DNA of 64,000 nucleotides from Ahaetulla prasina (GCF_028640845.1 NC_080539.1:194255436-194319435), one strand, 5' to 3'. Numbered from the stretch's first letter, positions 33,781 through 47,227 are shown. Numbers and translations: made by a program. The notes: generated from the sequence alone by a model not told the origin.

Positions 33781-36700
33781 CTAAAATGCATTACCAGAAT
33801 ATCCTTAAGATGAAAGCTAGCAGGTTGAAAAAAGCAGTGTAAAGACTCAGGGGGGTCAGGTTTTATTTTTATTTTAATAAGAAAATGTACAATGCTGTTT
33901 CAAACAAAGGTAAATGAAGCAAATATCATAGATGACTTGGACCTATCAGGCTTTTTATCAGTTAATAAGGGCAGGCTCCTTTAGCACTTAAGTTTCAAAA
34001 TGTATTGATATGAGGTACATCTAAAACTGTAAAAGACAATGTGTTATGGGACAAAGCTTTTTCAAGAAAAAAATATTTTCTAAAACAATAATTGGCATTC
34101 TAAGAGATATTAAAGGACAGGATACTAAAAATATACTAAAATTTTTATACTAAATATAAATGAGATTGCTACAAATAAATCAAGGAAAAGAGTAACAATA
34201 AATTTTAATATATTTGTTTGTAAGAAACATGAGAATCTATAAAAATGAAAATTTCACAAACTATTCTGGTCATCTAAACATTTTTGTAGGGATTTAGCTC
34301 TAATACGTGTAGTATTTCAGACTCACGTTTGGGCTATCACTTATTTATTTTGATTTATTTATTGGATTTATATTTCTGCCTATTTGCCCATGACAACTCA
34401 AGGTGGCTTACAGAATATAAAACCACATTTAAAACAATAAAACTAATAAAAAGTATCAAACCTCGATAATGAAATATTAGATTAGTTTATTCCAATGTTA
34501 TACCAATTCATAATTTGTCAGTACAACAAAAGCTATTTTGGTTATTCTCCCTTCCTTCTTTTATTACAGAGGGACTAATCTGTCTGCTGAAAGTTAATTT
34601 GTAATATCCCATGTCTGGATTTATTTATTAATTAAAGGTAATGTGAAAATTAATTTGCATTTTCAAATGCATATATAAACATTTTTGTTCATACTTTCCA
34701 AAACATATATATTTTCAAATAATATTTCAGTTATAATCAGCTTTGGAACATTATTTCCACCACTATGCACATTTTAGCATGACTTTTTGTTCCTGTTCAT
34801 AAAGCAAAAACAAAAACGAATAATCTGGAAAAATGTTGTTATTAAAATATTTCACATTCTATTTTGTGTATAGTTCTAGGAAACACAAATTAGGTAACTT
34901 CAGATTAAATTGTAAACGGAAGGATTTTTCTCCAATCTCTATAATCCATAGAGATTTTTTTTTTCAAAATTTGCACAATTTAATTTGCAAGTAAATCTAT
35001 AACTGGCAAATGTGTGGAGCTCAGTTCAAACTATGGCACAGCCAAGGCAACACATAATTACACAGCACACATGGGGAGAAGAAGAATCTCGGTCTTATTC
35101 ACATCACACCAAACAATCACATAATCCAGTTTCCTATATGTACAGTACTAATTGTGCTGCAGGTCTTCGTTACTTAATCCAAACAACGTGATGGCAGATT
35201 TTTCTGCTTTCATACATATATCCAACTGAGCCCTGCATTTTTATGTAGCTATTACCAAGTGGGAATCAGTATTATTTAATTAATACAAGAACTCACACTG
35301 TAAATAATCATTAAATTTCATTTTTTCCACTAAGCTTCCCTGACTGACATACAAATTTCCTTCTTCCCGCCAAAAAAGCTGATCCCTCCCCCCCATCTTG
35401 TTTCATGTTAACTAATTTCACTGGAGCAAACAAGGGCAAATACAAAAGATTCTTTCCTCTTATACCTCCTTAGCTGCAGTAAGATGAAGAGTGAGTTTAA
35501 TGTTTATATTTTTATAAATATAAAATTAATTATTGTTTATATTTACTCTTCTATTATGTTATGCAACCCAAAGAGGCCATTATACCTACAATTCTGTGTT
35601 GAGCCAGCCCATATTAGCTCACCAATCGAATCTGCAACTACCAATGTTTATGCATTTAAAAGTTTAAGTAATGTGGAATTTTAAAATTAAATGGAGAAAA
35701 TGAATCTGAACTCTGAATGCAAATCGATCTCCCACAGATCCAAAGCGGACTGTGAGGGAGTCATGTCTGCTTTTTCTAACAAATGAGAGGTAGACACATC
35801 TGTTCAATTGAACATAGTTTTGAATGGAATGCTTGGCTGTTCTCTATAATTCTAAAGGCAACATCAGCCCTCAGACCTTTATTGCAAGAGCTTTCAGCTA
35901 CATCTAATGCCTCAAGCCTTATCTCAATTGAGGATCCATGATATAGCTTTCTGTTGGCTCAAATTCATATGAAACAAATGTTATCCATATTACACTTAAA
36001 GTCAACATGCTGAATCTCAGAACATTATGCAAAGGCATTGCAGTAGCTTACCTTATGCCCAGAGCAATCTGAAGAAGCAGCAAGAGAAAGATGAAGATGT
36101 TTGACAGAATGGATAAAGATGAATTCACACCACAGAGAAACACATCACAAATGAAGAGAAATGAATTAGCCACAAGCTGCATAGCTGAAAAGAACCATAA
36201 GTTACCACTTTCATTGTCCACAGAAACAAAGCAATGCACGGTTGCAAAATTCAAAATAAGATGCACATTTTCCTCATAATTTGCTTATATAGCTGCCTCC
36301 TGCTGCTATTACAGTATTTGTACAATGTAGCTGAAAGATGGTGAAAACAATAACATAAAAATCACCATTTTCTTTGACAGCTTCATATAATGGCAAAAAG
36401 TTTCTGAATAATGAATTGAACATGTAGATCAAAGGATAGAGAAAAACTTCAGAATTTAGGAGGGGGGAAAGAGTTGATTGTCATTAGGAAAGTTAAAGTT
36501 AATTTGCAATTCATGCTTCAGAATATGCGGACTTATATATTGTTCCTGAGAGAATTGCAGCATTTATTGGAGTTAATGAGAATCAGCTTGGAATGAAACA
36601 AGCAGCCTTCTGGGTGGATATAGGGATCCCACAGAAAGTGCTTACAGAAAAAAACACAAGGTCTTGGAGTCTGGGAAACAGATGTTTGCCTCCCTATGTA

Positions 36701-39012
36701 ACATGTTCCCTTGAAAACAGAAGGTCTGAATTCCTCCTGCTGACATTTTCTAGGTATATGCATAAGAATGGAACCTCTTATTCTGTATTGCAGAAAGAAA
36801 GGACAATCATAATGTGACCAGGGATACCAATATCCCAGAAGTGGCTTTGTTCATAAGGATTTCACTTAAGCACTAGCCCTCTTCAGACACTTGTAAGATG
36901 TCACCTGTACATGCAAGGAGAGGAATTAGGCATGTGCCTCTCCCCTTGCCCCTCACAAATAATTGTTGTTGCTTCTTCATAGAGTGGGTGGTTGTACCAA
37001 TGAGGCTCCTATTGATGAACATTCTCCTAGGCACTGAAAAACAAGGTTCTAAATCAGAAAAAAGTATTCTGTAAGAAAAATATAAAGTAATCAAAAATGT
37101 GGGTGGGGAGGTTTTCATACCAGGAGACTTGCAGAGGGTTTCTTTAGTGAATCTTCTGGAAACTCTTCTATAGATATTGATGTGTATGTGTGTGTTTTAT
37201 GGCTGTCCACATGTAAAGGCAACATGAAATTAAGGCAGAGAAAGAGAGTAGAAGGAAAGTCTAGTTGCTTTCCTGAAACAAAGAGACTGAATGTCCAGAG
37301 AATTCACAAATGTCCAAAGAATATGGTGAAACTATGACAAGTGTCAAAGATGACATGCCACCCAACAACTACTCTAGAAAGCATGCCTCATTCTCGCATA
37401 ATTTTTGAAGGCTGTGAAGGCTGCAGGAGAACGGGCTGTGCTCTTGCATAATCTCTGGAGCCTCTGAAAATTGACGAGAATGGGGTACACTTTTGTGTAG
37501 TTTTCGGAGATTGCACAGTTCCCCTTCAAGAACAAAGGCCTCATTTGATCCAGCAGCGCCTCTGGTAGGCCATAGTGGCCTATCAACAGAAAGAGAAGAC
37601 TTCCTGAAGATAAGTGGTCTACAGCAGATCCTGGGGAGCCACAGGAACATTGTGACTGAGGCTCATGTGCCTCAGGGAGATATTTATTTGTTTGTTTGTT
37701 TGTTATCCTATCTTTCTAAATAACTCAAGACAGGGAATATCATACCTAATATTCCTCCCTCCTCCTATTTTCCCCAAACAACCATTCTGTGAGGTGGGTT
37801 GCGCTGAGACAGAGTGACTGGCCCAAGGTCAGCCAGCTAGCTTTCATGCCTAAAGTGGGACTAGAATTCACCCTCACCTGTTTCTAGTCTGGTGCCTTAA
37901 CCAAAATGTCTCCCAGAATACTCTGAGGTGAGCTTTTTGAATGGCAGTACTGGTGTTAGGCCTCAACTTCAGGCCCAGCCTCCAGTGCTGCTATTCAGGA
38001 TGGCCTAGATTGGTGGTGGTGGTGGTGGTGGTGAGAGATAGAGAATGGTTACTCTTTTGTTTAGGAGGAAGGGTTGTGACATGCCAGCATGTCTATATTA
38101 CTACTCTATACTAAGGCCTCCTCTATACTATTTACTGTAATGTCTTGAGATGTGAGACTACTGGTACAATTACACAGAAGGCAATAAAAGCACAGTCAGG
38201 AGGAATGGGGGTACAAAAGAGAAAATCCATACCTTATTTTCCCAATGTCTTCCCAAATGAACTAAATCTAACTATAATAGAACTTGAGAAATAAGTCAAA
38301 AAGTATCCCTGAGGAACTACTGACTTGAGAATGCTAGTGATTGGGAACATGTCTGCATAGGTAGAATTACTTACAAAAATATATCATGCAACACCAAAGG
38401 TTTTAAACATCAAAAAACTATGTTAACTGGCAATCACTGTAAAATCAGCAATTGGCAAGGAGCATTAATGGTGGATGAGATGAGAGAATAGCAAAAAATA
38501 GCTTGCACAATGATTCTTTGGATTTCAATCTATGCAGGATGTGGATTATTTAGTCCTTGGATCTACAAATCCCAGGCTTTAAATAATTCATAAAGCAGAA
38601 TATAGTGAAGACTTCCTCAAATTGCTATCCCTTTACCTTCCAGAGAATAACTTGAGATTCATAGCTATGGTTTGTGTTAATTATTGATAACATCAACTGA
38701 ACTCTGTGGAATTACTGTAGTCAGAGTTATAAATGACATAAGTGTATAAGAGGCTTAGTAAGTGGAGTTGTGACAAGTGGACCTTGAATAAGAAAAGAAT
38801 TGTTTTCATTAGGAATAGCATAGCATAAATCCAAATAAAATGAAAGACATAATTATAGATGGATAAAAAAATAATTTATTAGTCATTGTGCTTAGCATTA
38901 GTATTCACATCCTTTCTAGTTGTTTTCTCTCTCCCAGCAGTTACCATATTCTAGCACAAACCAGAGTCTTCAGTATTACAAACAGAACCCATAAATGAGT
39001 GCATTTACTTAC
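33781..39012 (-). other. UNC80 intron 11
   Basis: 5232 bp, AT-rich. An L2-like 3' end fragment sits near 34335-34445 (TTTATTGGATTTATATTTCT, ACTCAAGGTGGCTTACAG) and a clearer one at 37680-37915. Small TGG and TTTG microsatellites lie near 38013 and 37688. No other gene. Confidence 0.7.
37680..37915 (-). mobile_element. L2-type LINE 3' UTR fragment
   Basis: The stretch with CTGTGAGGTGGGTTGCGCTG, TGACTGGCCCAAGGTCAGCC and CTGGTGCCTTAACC is a widespread vertebrate L2/MIR-like 3' region, here in reverse orientation with a TTTG tail. Confidence 0.65.
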
Positions 39013-39185
39013 AAGATCAAGAGCAGCTGCAAGAATAGAAGCATCAGGGATTGTTCCTGGTTCACAGCAGTTTAAGAGAAATTGAAACCGCTTCATGCCT
39101 TGTCGAATGGCTCCCAAATTCACCACGTTCTTGCATTTGTTTCCTTCTTGGTTGGAAGCCAGATGATCTTCATAAGTCTGGCAAC
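39013..39185 (-). CDS. UNC80: UNC80 exon 11
   Basis: 173 bp, phase 1 in, 0 out; 57 codons: CQTYEDHLASNQEGNKCKNV, VNLGAIRQGMKRFQFLLNCC, EPGTIPDASILAAALDL. The acceptor TTTTAAG (39187-39186) was chosen over the later CCAG because GT completes a glycine codon with the G of exon 10. The first 15 residues are the variable part. The donor is GTAAGT. Confidence 0.95.
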
Positions 39186-40580
39186 CTTAAAAGAAAATCC
39201 AAAAGGGAGGGTGGGAGAGAGGGAAAAGAGAAAGCCCCATGGATGTTTAAACATTCATTGGGTCTACTGACAATTCTGAAGCAAATGTCTCCTATTGTTC
39301 TGCCCTGTCCTTGAGCATCAAGCATGACAGAACGAGAGAGGCATATATACAGAGTATCTATGACTGCAACAAACTCTATGAAGTCTTTAGGACATACTTT
39401 CCTCTCACCTAAGTAGCAGAAAAAATGGGTAAGACTTATGCAAGAGTGCATTGGACCAAAATTCATCACAGTGGGTGAAAATACTGATTTTAAAACTTTC
39501 CACAAGTGAATTATGCTTAATCTACCCTTGGGACATTGTGGTTAGTGAATGAGAGAAGTGTTGCTAAATGTTCAGGAAGTTCACAGATTATCAAGAAGAG
39601 GTGTTATGAGGATGTTCTAAGAAGTTTCATGTTGAGGTCAGGAGTCAACCCATATTCTCTGGATTTATGAATGGTCATGATTATGTCACCTTTGAAGATA
39701 ACCTAGATTGCATGGCTGGTATTAAAATGAGGAACGACATGTACCAAACTAAAGATCCTTTATGGGAAAACACAAGACATGCATAATTAATAAATATATC
39801 TGGATGGCACAATCATAACTGATCATTATAACAGAGAAATTATTTCATGCTTAAGAAAATAGCTTCACTTTGTGTAAAAGTTTGCACTTATTAAATTCAA
39901 CTTTTTGACTAATCAGAACTTTTTAAAACAGACAGATCCATCTCAGGAAGCATGAGAGAATAAGACAAAGTCATAACAAACCATCATACATATAAAATAG
40001 AAAACAAAAATATTAACAAAAGCTAATATCCATGTTCAGTGATGAGTCAAAATTTGTAATTTATAAAAAGAACTCAACTTGGGTAAGTCTTGTTTTCTGT
40101 GTTATTTCCTGCATAACTGATTCATACAATCATAAAACTGGAAAAGGCAATCTTGCTGATCAGTGCAGGAATCAAAATGTAAGCATTCCAGGCAGATAAC
40201 CATTCTCTACTTAAAAACACTGAATGCTATCATATCTCCCTCAAAAATCTTTTCTCAAGGTTAAACATACTCAACTCCTTCAATCTTTCTTCATGTGGCT
40301 TAGTTTCTAGTCTCTGGTCATCTTTGTTGCCCCTTCTCTATCTTATCTAGATTCTCTGATTTATTGTTAATTCCTTCCAACATTATATTTTTTGCACATC
40401 TAATAAAAGCTTCTTCTCCTTTATCATTAATGAAAGTCTAAAAAGTAGAGGACTGGTCTTTGCAGCAGCTCATTGCTTTTTAATCTGACAAAGGACAATA
40501 GATGAATACACTTTGAGTACAATTTTCAAGAGAACTATGATTCCATGTCATTATCATTTTATTCAGATCATGCTTGTGAT

Positions 40581-40873
40581 CAGTGGTGGGTTTCAAAAAT
40601 TTTTTACTACCGATTCTGTGGATGTGGCTTGGTGGGCATGGCATGCTTGGTAGGGGTGGCTTGGTAGGCATGGCAGGGGCAGGATACTGTAAAATCTCAA
40701 TTCCCTTCCCAATCCAGGAGGAGGTTACTGCAAAATCCTCTTTTCCTCCTGATCAGCTGGGACTTGGGAGGCAGAAAATAGATGGGGGCAGGGTCAGTCA
40801 GAATTTTTACTACCAGTTTTCCGCTACTCAAAATTTCTGCTACCGGTTGTCCAGAACCTGCTGAAACCCACCG
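40581..40873 (+). mobile_element. hAT MITE, right end shortened, 8-bp target-site duplication
   Basis: 293 bp. Left end CAGTGGTGGGTTTC; right end GAAACCCACCG, missing about three bases of the usual CACTG terminus. CTTGTGAT flanks both sides (40573-40580 and 40874-40881). Internal ACTACCGATTCTG and GCTACCGGTTGTC tracts are typical of this family. No coding sequence. Confidence 0.9.
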
Positions 40874-41250
40874 CTTGTGATACATCTTCAGGTGGTTACA
40901 TCCTCAGTACTTTATCAAATGCTTTGCTGAAGTTAAAGTAAATTTTAACTGTAGATTCCTACAATATTTTAAGAAGGCTACTTAATTTCTTTTTAAAATG
41001 AAATAAATTTTTTAAAATGAAATAAAAGGCTTATTTTTCATCCCTCATAGTTCAGCAAAAAAATAAATCAGAGCATATAGTTTCATTCTTCTCTTTTTTT
41101 TTCCAATTTGATTTCAGTTCCATTTCTATCAGTTCTACCCATTGCTCCCTCAATGAATGATGTGGGAACTCGTTCCTGGGGTTGCTTGGTTTTTTTTTTC
41201 AGTTTTCTGTACTATAAATGAGCTAACATTTGAGTAAGATTGACTAAGAG

Positions 41251-41773
41251 TACCATATTTTTTAGATTATAAGACACTCCGGACTATAAGACTAACATTA
41301 GTTTTAGAGGAGGAAAACAAGAAAAAAACCTGCCTCTGCCTCCCAACATCCATCCGGTATTCATCTGGCTAGTGTCCCCACTGCCGCGGCCCATTCACTG
41401 CGGCCCATTTGCCACTGCCACAGCCCATTCACCACCACCACAGTCTGTTCACCATGACCCATTCACCATGGCCCATTTGCCGCCGCCTGCTCGCCATGGC
41501 CCATTCGCTGCCACACACTCACCGTAGCCTATTTGCCACCGCCCGTTCACAGATTCCCATTTAAGACATCCATTCGTCGCAATCGGTGGCAAACAGGTGA
41601 TGGCGAATGGGCTGCAGCAATAGGTGGTGGTGATCCCCGCTGCCTAGAACAGCTGATAAGCGATGCACCAACCCCCCCTCCCTCCACTGCAATATTTGCT
41701 CTATAAGATGCACAGACATTTCCACCCATTTTGGGGTGGGGAAAGTGTGTCTTATAGTCAAAAAAATATGGTA
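41251..41773 (+). mobile_element. Non-autonomous DNA element with 25-bp terminal inverted repeats
   Basis: 523 bp. The left end TACCATATTTTTTAGATTAT and the right end, whose complement reads TACCATATTTTTTTGACTAT, match with few differences; both continue into AAGAC. Subterminal 'ataagac' motifs recur. The interior has a degenerate minisatellite. TA at both ends suggests a Tc1/mariner-type target, not proven. Confidence 0.75.
41380..41605. repeat. Degenerate GC-rich minisatellite inside the DNA element
   Basis: About a dozen imperfect units built on CCCATTCGCC / CCCATTTGCC with variable GCC or ACC spacers, at roughly 15-20 base spacing. A complementary GGCGAATGGGC lies at about 41592-41612. 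Confidence 0.7.
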
Positions 41774-43420
41774 ATTGCATTTTATAATCAAGGCTGCAGT
41801 CCTGGGATTACTCATATTCTGCCATGCTGAGTTGAACCTAACCTAAGAACCTACATAATATATGTATTCCCTCTACATTTTATTTTTAAACAAGTTACTC
41901 CTTGGTATATCAGTAAGATCTTTATATTGCATGCTATTGAGTTGTGAACTAAAACTATCCATTAACTCCTATTGTCACATATTGTTACATAATCAAAAGC
42001 CAAAGAAAGTGGTATTTTCATCACTATTGGCTAAACTGGTCCATGTTAAAAACTGGCAGATTTTGTACAATGTAAAAAATTCAATGTTGAAATAAAAGCA
42101 TTTCTGTTTGAAATAATATCTCAAATTGAAATATGAGGTCTGTTACACCATATCCTGCAGTCATGCTTGATTTTAACAAAGTAATCATGATATGAATTAT
42201 AATATGCATTCATTCCCTGCCTAAAAACCACCTAACATTTTTCATTGAAACTGCAAAGATATTCAAATCTCATTGCTTATAGTAGCGTTAGGCTTTGCTA
42301 TTAAATTGTGGAGGGAAAGTAAATTATTCTACTGGGTATCTGTATGGAAGGATACCCAGAAATAGCTGCAATTAGAAAGAGCCCAAATACTTCTTTTAAC
42401 ATATTAAGATATACCAATAATCATATGTCATATGTCTTCATCTGAAACATCATTTTCTTTATATAAAAAGGCATTTTATGATAGAGCAATGACTAAATGA
42501 GGTAGTGACATCACTTCCATGTTTAATGAAGCATAAGCAATATGTAATGTTGGGTCATATAAAGTTCTGTGAAAAAGACAACTAAATCCATTGGGATGCT
42601 TTGTCCCTTTTTCAATGCAAAAACAGGAAAATAACAAGGTGCAGGTTGTTTCTTTGATAACAAGAAGCTCACATATGCATATCTGAAATATTTGAAAGCA
42701 TTTAAGACCTAACCTTGTTTAGAGGCAAAAACTTGTTTCCCTAAAAATAACAAAGTAATCAATCATATTGTCATATAATTGTTCTCAATGTCATTCATAA
42801 TTTTGCTAAGAATGAAGGACCACATCTCTATAAGAAATGGCATGAAGACACAAGACAAGCAAACACAGAAGAAAAGAGATAATTAAAACACATTTGTACA
42901 GGGTTTTCCATTTCATCAGTGCTGAATTTTACTGAAAATGTAGATGATCAATAATGGAATAAAAGCTGGTGGGCACATCCAACATTTCACATCAAGGAGC
43001 TAAGTGAAGTTTTAGCATATTATGTTTGAACCAGATAACTTGTTCCAAATTTCATATTTTCCAAATGATGGATTTGATTTCTTGAAAGGTCAATTTTGCC
43101 TTATCTAAATGCATTGGCCCATACATGCTTTTCCTTCTTGGGTAGAATTGAATGAAAATAAAAAATGACATAAAAGAAATGAAAAAAGTAATGGCTACAA
43201 AATATATAAAGCCGTAGAAAATAAAATTAGGTCTAGAAAATATGTTTTTAAAGGTAAAGGTGAATAAAAGAAAGAAGATAATTTTTTTAAAAAAGAAGGA
43301 ACAAAGAAAAAGTTAATTTTTTTTTAAAAGGACTGAAGAAACAGAACCCTGATTTCTAACCATCTTTTTCTTCTGTGTGATGAAGCCTGGATGGATGTCT
43401 TCGGCAGGTGCGCCATTTAC

Positions 43421-43517
43421 CAAGACGCTTGAAGAAATTCTCCTCTTCTTCACGCCCATTTTCCATGCCACTTCCAGGCCCACCTTCTGATAGCTTCACT
43501 GCACTAGTAAATTTCAC
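43421..43517 (-). CDS. UNC80: UNC80 exon 10
   Basis: 97 bp, phase 0 in, 1 out; 32 codons: VKFTSAVKLSEGGPGSGMEN then GREEEENFFKRL. The acceptor is ACATTTAG and the donor GTAAAT. It links correctly to exon 11 (glycine across the junction). Its upstream partner is not exon 9 directly: that join would read AAG TGA, a stop. Confidence 0.95.
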
Positions 43518-43936
43518 CTAAATGTTAAAAGAAGCATCATTTCATTGTTTTCATTACTGATGTAAACATAACAGTTAAAAATATTCTTCTTAATAAATAT
43601 TCTTCTTAATAAATATTCTCCTTTATTAGTTATATTTTATTTATTTATTTATTTATATTTATTTATTTTGTAACAACAGTATATATAAGCATAAGCATGA
43701 AATAACTATACAATATATAAGCATATATATAAGCATAAGTATGTAATAACTATATTAATTGGATATAATGGAGGGAAACAATAGGACAGGAACGGTAGGC
43801 ACGCTTGTGCTCTTATGCACACCCCTTACAGACCTCTTAGGAATGGGGTGAGGTCAATAGTAGATAGTTTTTGGTTAAAGCTTTGGGGATTTTGGGAAGA
43901 GTTATTTTAAATCCCATGTCTCCATAAAGAGAACCA

Positions 43937-46832
43937 TGTTATTTTATTTATTTATTTATTTATTTTATTCAATTTTTATACCGCCCTTCTCCCGAAGGAC
44001 TCAGGGCGGTGTACAGCCAAGTAAAAATCACAGTATAAATATTAAAAGAAATTAAAACAAACATATTATTAAGGTGGCCGAATTAAAACAATTTAAAACA
44101 TTAAAATATAAATAACCCCAATAAAATTTTAGGCCAGTCCCGCTTGAATAAATAGGTGCGTTTTCAGCTCACGGCGAAAGGTCCGAAGATCAGGCACTTG
44201 ACGTAAACCAGGGGGAAGCTCATTCCAGAGCGTAGGAGCTCCAACAGAGAAGGCCCTACCCCTGGGGGCCGCCAGCTGACATTGTTTGGCGGACAGCACC
44301 CTGAGAAGGCCCTCTCTGTGGGAGCGTATGGGTCGGTGGGAGGCAAAAGGTAGCAGCAGGCGGTCCCGTAAGTACCCGGGTCCTAAGCCATGGAGCGCTT
44401 TAAAGGTGGTAACCAAAATCTTAAAGTGCACTCGGAAGACTACAGGAAGCCAGTGCAAACTGCGCAGGAGTGGTGTTACATGGGAACAACGAGTTGCTCC
44501 CACTATTACCCGCGCAGCTGCGTTCTGGACTAGCTGCAGCCTCTGGGTGCACTTCAAGGGCAGCCCCATGTAGAGAGCATTGCAATAATCCAAGCAGGAG
44601 GTGACAAGGGCATGAGTGACCGTGCATAAGGCATCCCGGTCAAGGAAGGGGCGCAACTGGCGCACCAAGCGTACTTGGTGGAAGGCCCTCTTGGAGACGG
44701 CCGCCAAATGATCATCAAACGACAGCCGCCCATCCAAGAGGACACCCAAGTTGCGCACCCTCTCCGTTGGGGCCAGTAACTCGCCCCCCACAGCCAGCCA
44801 CGGCTGCAGCTGACTGTACCGGGGTGCATCCACAGCCACTCCATCTTGGAGGGATTGAGCCTGAGTCTGTTCCTCCCCATCCAGACCCGTACGGCTTCCA
44901 GACACCGGGACAGCACTTTGACAGCTTCATTGGGGTGGTCCGGGGTGGAAAAGTACAGCTGCGTATCATCAGCGTACAGATGATAACTCACCCTGAAACC
45001 ACTGATGACCTCGCCCAGTGGCTTCATGTAGATGTTGAACAGGAGGGGCAAGAGAATCGACCCCTGAGGTACCCCACAAGTAAGGCGCCTCGCGGTCGAC
45101 CTCTGCCCCCCTGTCAACACCGTCTGCGACCGGTCAGAGAGATAGGAGGAGAACCACCGATAAACGGTGCCTCCCACTCCCAAACCCCCCAACCGGTGCA
45201 GCAGGATACCATGGTCGATGGTATCGAAAGCCGCTGAGAGATCTAATAGGACCAGGGCAGAGGAACAACCCCTGTCCCTGGCCCTCCAGAGGTCATCCAC
45301 CAACGCGACCAAAGCTGTCTCCATACTGTGACCGGACCGGAAGCCAGACTGGAACGGGTCTAGATAGACAGCTTCATCCAGGTACTGGGGAAGCTGCCAT
45401 GCAACCACACTCTCTACAACTGTCGTGTCCCACTCCTCCGCTGACGGCTGGGTCCGGGAAATCCGAATCAGGCTTGCCTCTGCAGTTCTGCCCAAAGTCC
45501 TAGCAAAGTCCTCAGAGCAGGCAGGAGACCAGTAAGTGACTTCAGCAAGATAAGTTTGACTTTTGCCTGACTCAGAGACTGCCAGAAAGTAGCTCCTTTA
45601 TATAGGCCATGGGGTGTGGCTCCATGACTCAGCACTCATTAAGGCCTGCCCCTCCCTTCCCTCTGTTGCCTCCGCCTCTCCAATCTTCTGATGCGAGGGT
45701 CACTCCAATCAGCTGTTCTTGGGAGTAAACCCTCCTCAGGCTCACCTGCTGTGGATGAGGGGGAGGGGTCTAGCTGCTCCGTTTGCCTGGGCATGGAGTC
45801 AGGGCTGGGGCAGGGAGATGCTCCTTCTTCTGCAGTTTGTGGGGGCATGGAGCCAGGACTTGGGCCGGAAGGCATACATTCCTCAGTGTTGGGGAGCAGG
45901 TAAGAAGGCCCCGGCTGCTCTGAGGGCGGGCAAGACACAACAACAACCTTCGCCACAAAGCGAAGGTTGGAGACTGGACGATAATTACTCAAAATAGCTG
46001 GGTCCAGGGAAGGCTTCTTGAGGAGGGGTCTCACCACCGCCTCTTTCAAGGCAGCGGGGAAAACCCCTTCCAACAATGAAGCATTTATAATTGCCTGGAG
46101 CCAGCCTCGTGTCACTTCCTGAGTAGCCAGCACCAGCCAGGAAGGACACGGGTCCAGTAAACATGTGGTTGCATGTAACCTTCCCAGCAACCTGTCCACG
46201 TCCTCGAGAGTCACAGTCTCAAACTCATCCCAGACAACCTCAACAAGACGTGCCTCCGCCATCCCACTTGGATCATCGCAATTTTGGTCTAAACTATCCC
46301 GAAGCTGAACAATTTTATCGTATAGATAACCGTTAAACTCCTCAGCACGTCCCTGTAGGGGGTCATCCTGCCCTCCTGGTGAAGGAGGGAGCGAGTCACC
46401 CGAAACAGGGCGGCTGGGCGGTTATCTGCCGATGCAATGAGGGTGGAAACGTAGGAACGATGCAATGAGGGTGGAAACGTAGGAACGTTTCGCCTCCCTC
46501 ATTGCCACTAGGTAGGTCTTAGTATGAGACCTCACTAGTGTCCGATCAGCCTCGGAACGGCTAGACCTCCAGGTGCTCTCTAAGCGTCTTCTCCGGCGTT
46601 TCATCTCCCTCAGCTCCTCAGAAAACCAAGGAGCCAATTGAGATCTACGCTGGGTCAGAGGCCACAAAGGCACGACACGGCCCAAAGCCCCAGCCGTGGC
46701 CCGTTCCCAGGCCGCAACTAGTTCTTCAGTCGTGCCGTGGGCAAGATCCTCAGGGAGCGGCCCAAGCTCTGTCCGGAACCTCTCAGGGTCCATCAAGGGC
46801 CTGGGACGGAACCAACGCATTGGCTCCGTCAT
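43937..46832 (-). mobile_element. L2-type LINE, 5'-truncated, split by a solo LTR
   Basis: The minus strand reads: N-terminal linker (46832-46422), fingers region ending NYRPVSNL (to about 45950), solo LTR insertion, then RT with LLDLSAAFDTIDHGILLHRL, GVPQGSILLPLLFNIY and YADDTQLYFS, then the C-terminal domain (44905-44129) with CLDYCNALY and TLWNELPPGLRQ. The 3' end carries the ACCGCCCTTCTCCCGAAGGA signature and a TTTA-type tail at 43937-43975. Frameshifts occur, including a 28-bp direct duplication (46430-46485). Apart from the LTR the copy is nearly complete from its linker onward. Confidence 0.92.
45421..45942 (-). mobile_element. Solo LTR inside the L2-type LINE
   Basis: 522 bp. On the minus strand it starts TGTTGTGTCTTGCC and ends GACACGACA. 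Flanking 5-bp duplication GTTGT on the minus strand (ACAAC at 45416-45420 and 45943-45947). A TATATAAAGG box lies near 45596-45605. It interrupts the LINE frame between the tracts AKVV and ESVVAWQL. No internal retroelement sequence remains, so it arose by LTR-LTR recombination. Superfamily not determined. Confidence 0.9.
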
Positions 46833-47227
46833 GTTAAGGGAATCACAGTTGAATAAGTAGGTTGATATAGTAAGTTGAAATAGTAAGTTGAATAAGTAGG
46901 AAACAGGAGCAAAACAACCCTCCTTCTTTCCTCTCCCTCCCTCCTCTCTCCTTAGTGTTTAATATACCTATTCTTCTACCTCATGACTTCTAAGGAAAAC
47001 TAGTCACTGAAGAGAGAGATAAGCAGCAGGAAGAAAGCTAGTCAGTGGCTTCATTTTCTCTGCCTGTAGAAATATTTAATGAGCTTCATTATTTTTTGAA
47101 TTACTTTATTGTTTTGCTTGTTCAGAAAAATCCTCATCCAGGAAGAAAGTTTTAGCTTCTAGTAAAGCAAAGTTTAGCTCCAATAAAACAATAAAACCTA
47201 TAAACCCATATTTTCATATTTGGTTTC

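Larger units (their letters stand above)
39186..43420 (-). other. UNC80 intron 10
   Basis: 4235 bp. Older CR1-like non-coding sequence on the minus strand flanks a hAT MITE (about 40130-40572 and 40882-41030), and a TA-flanked MITE lies at 41251-41773. Remaining sequence is AT-rich with nothing recognised. Confidence 0.7.

Noticed and set aside
44767..45237. Plus-strand open frame of 156 codons.
   Set aside because: Antisense to the RT region of the L2-type LINE; the minus strand shows RT motifs in order.
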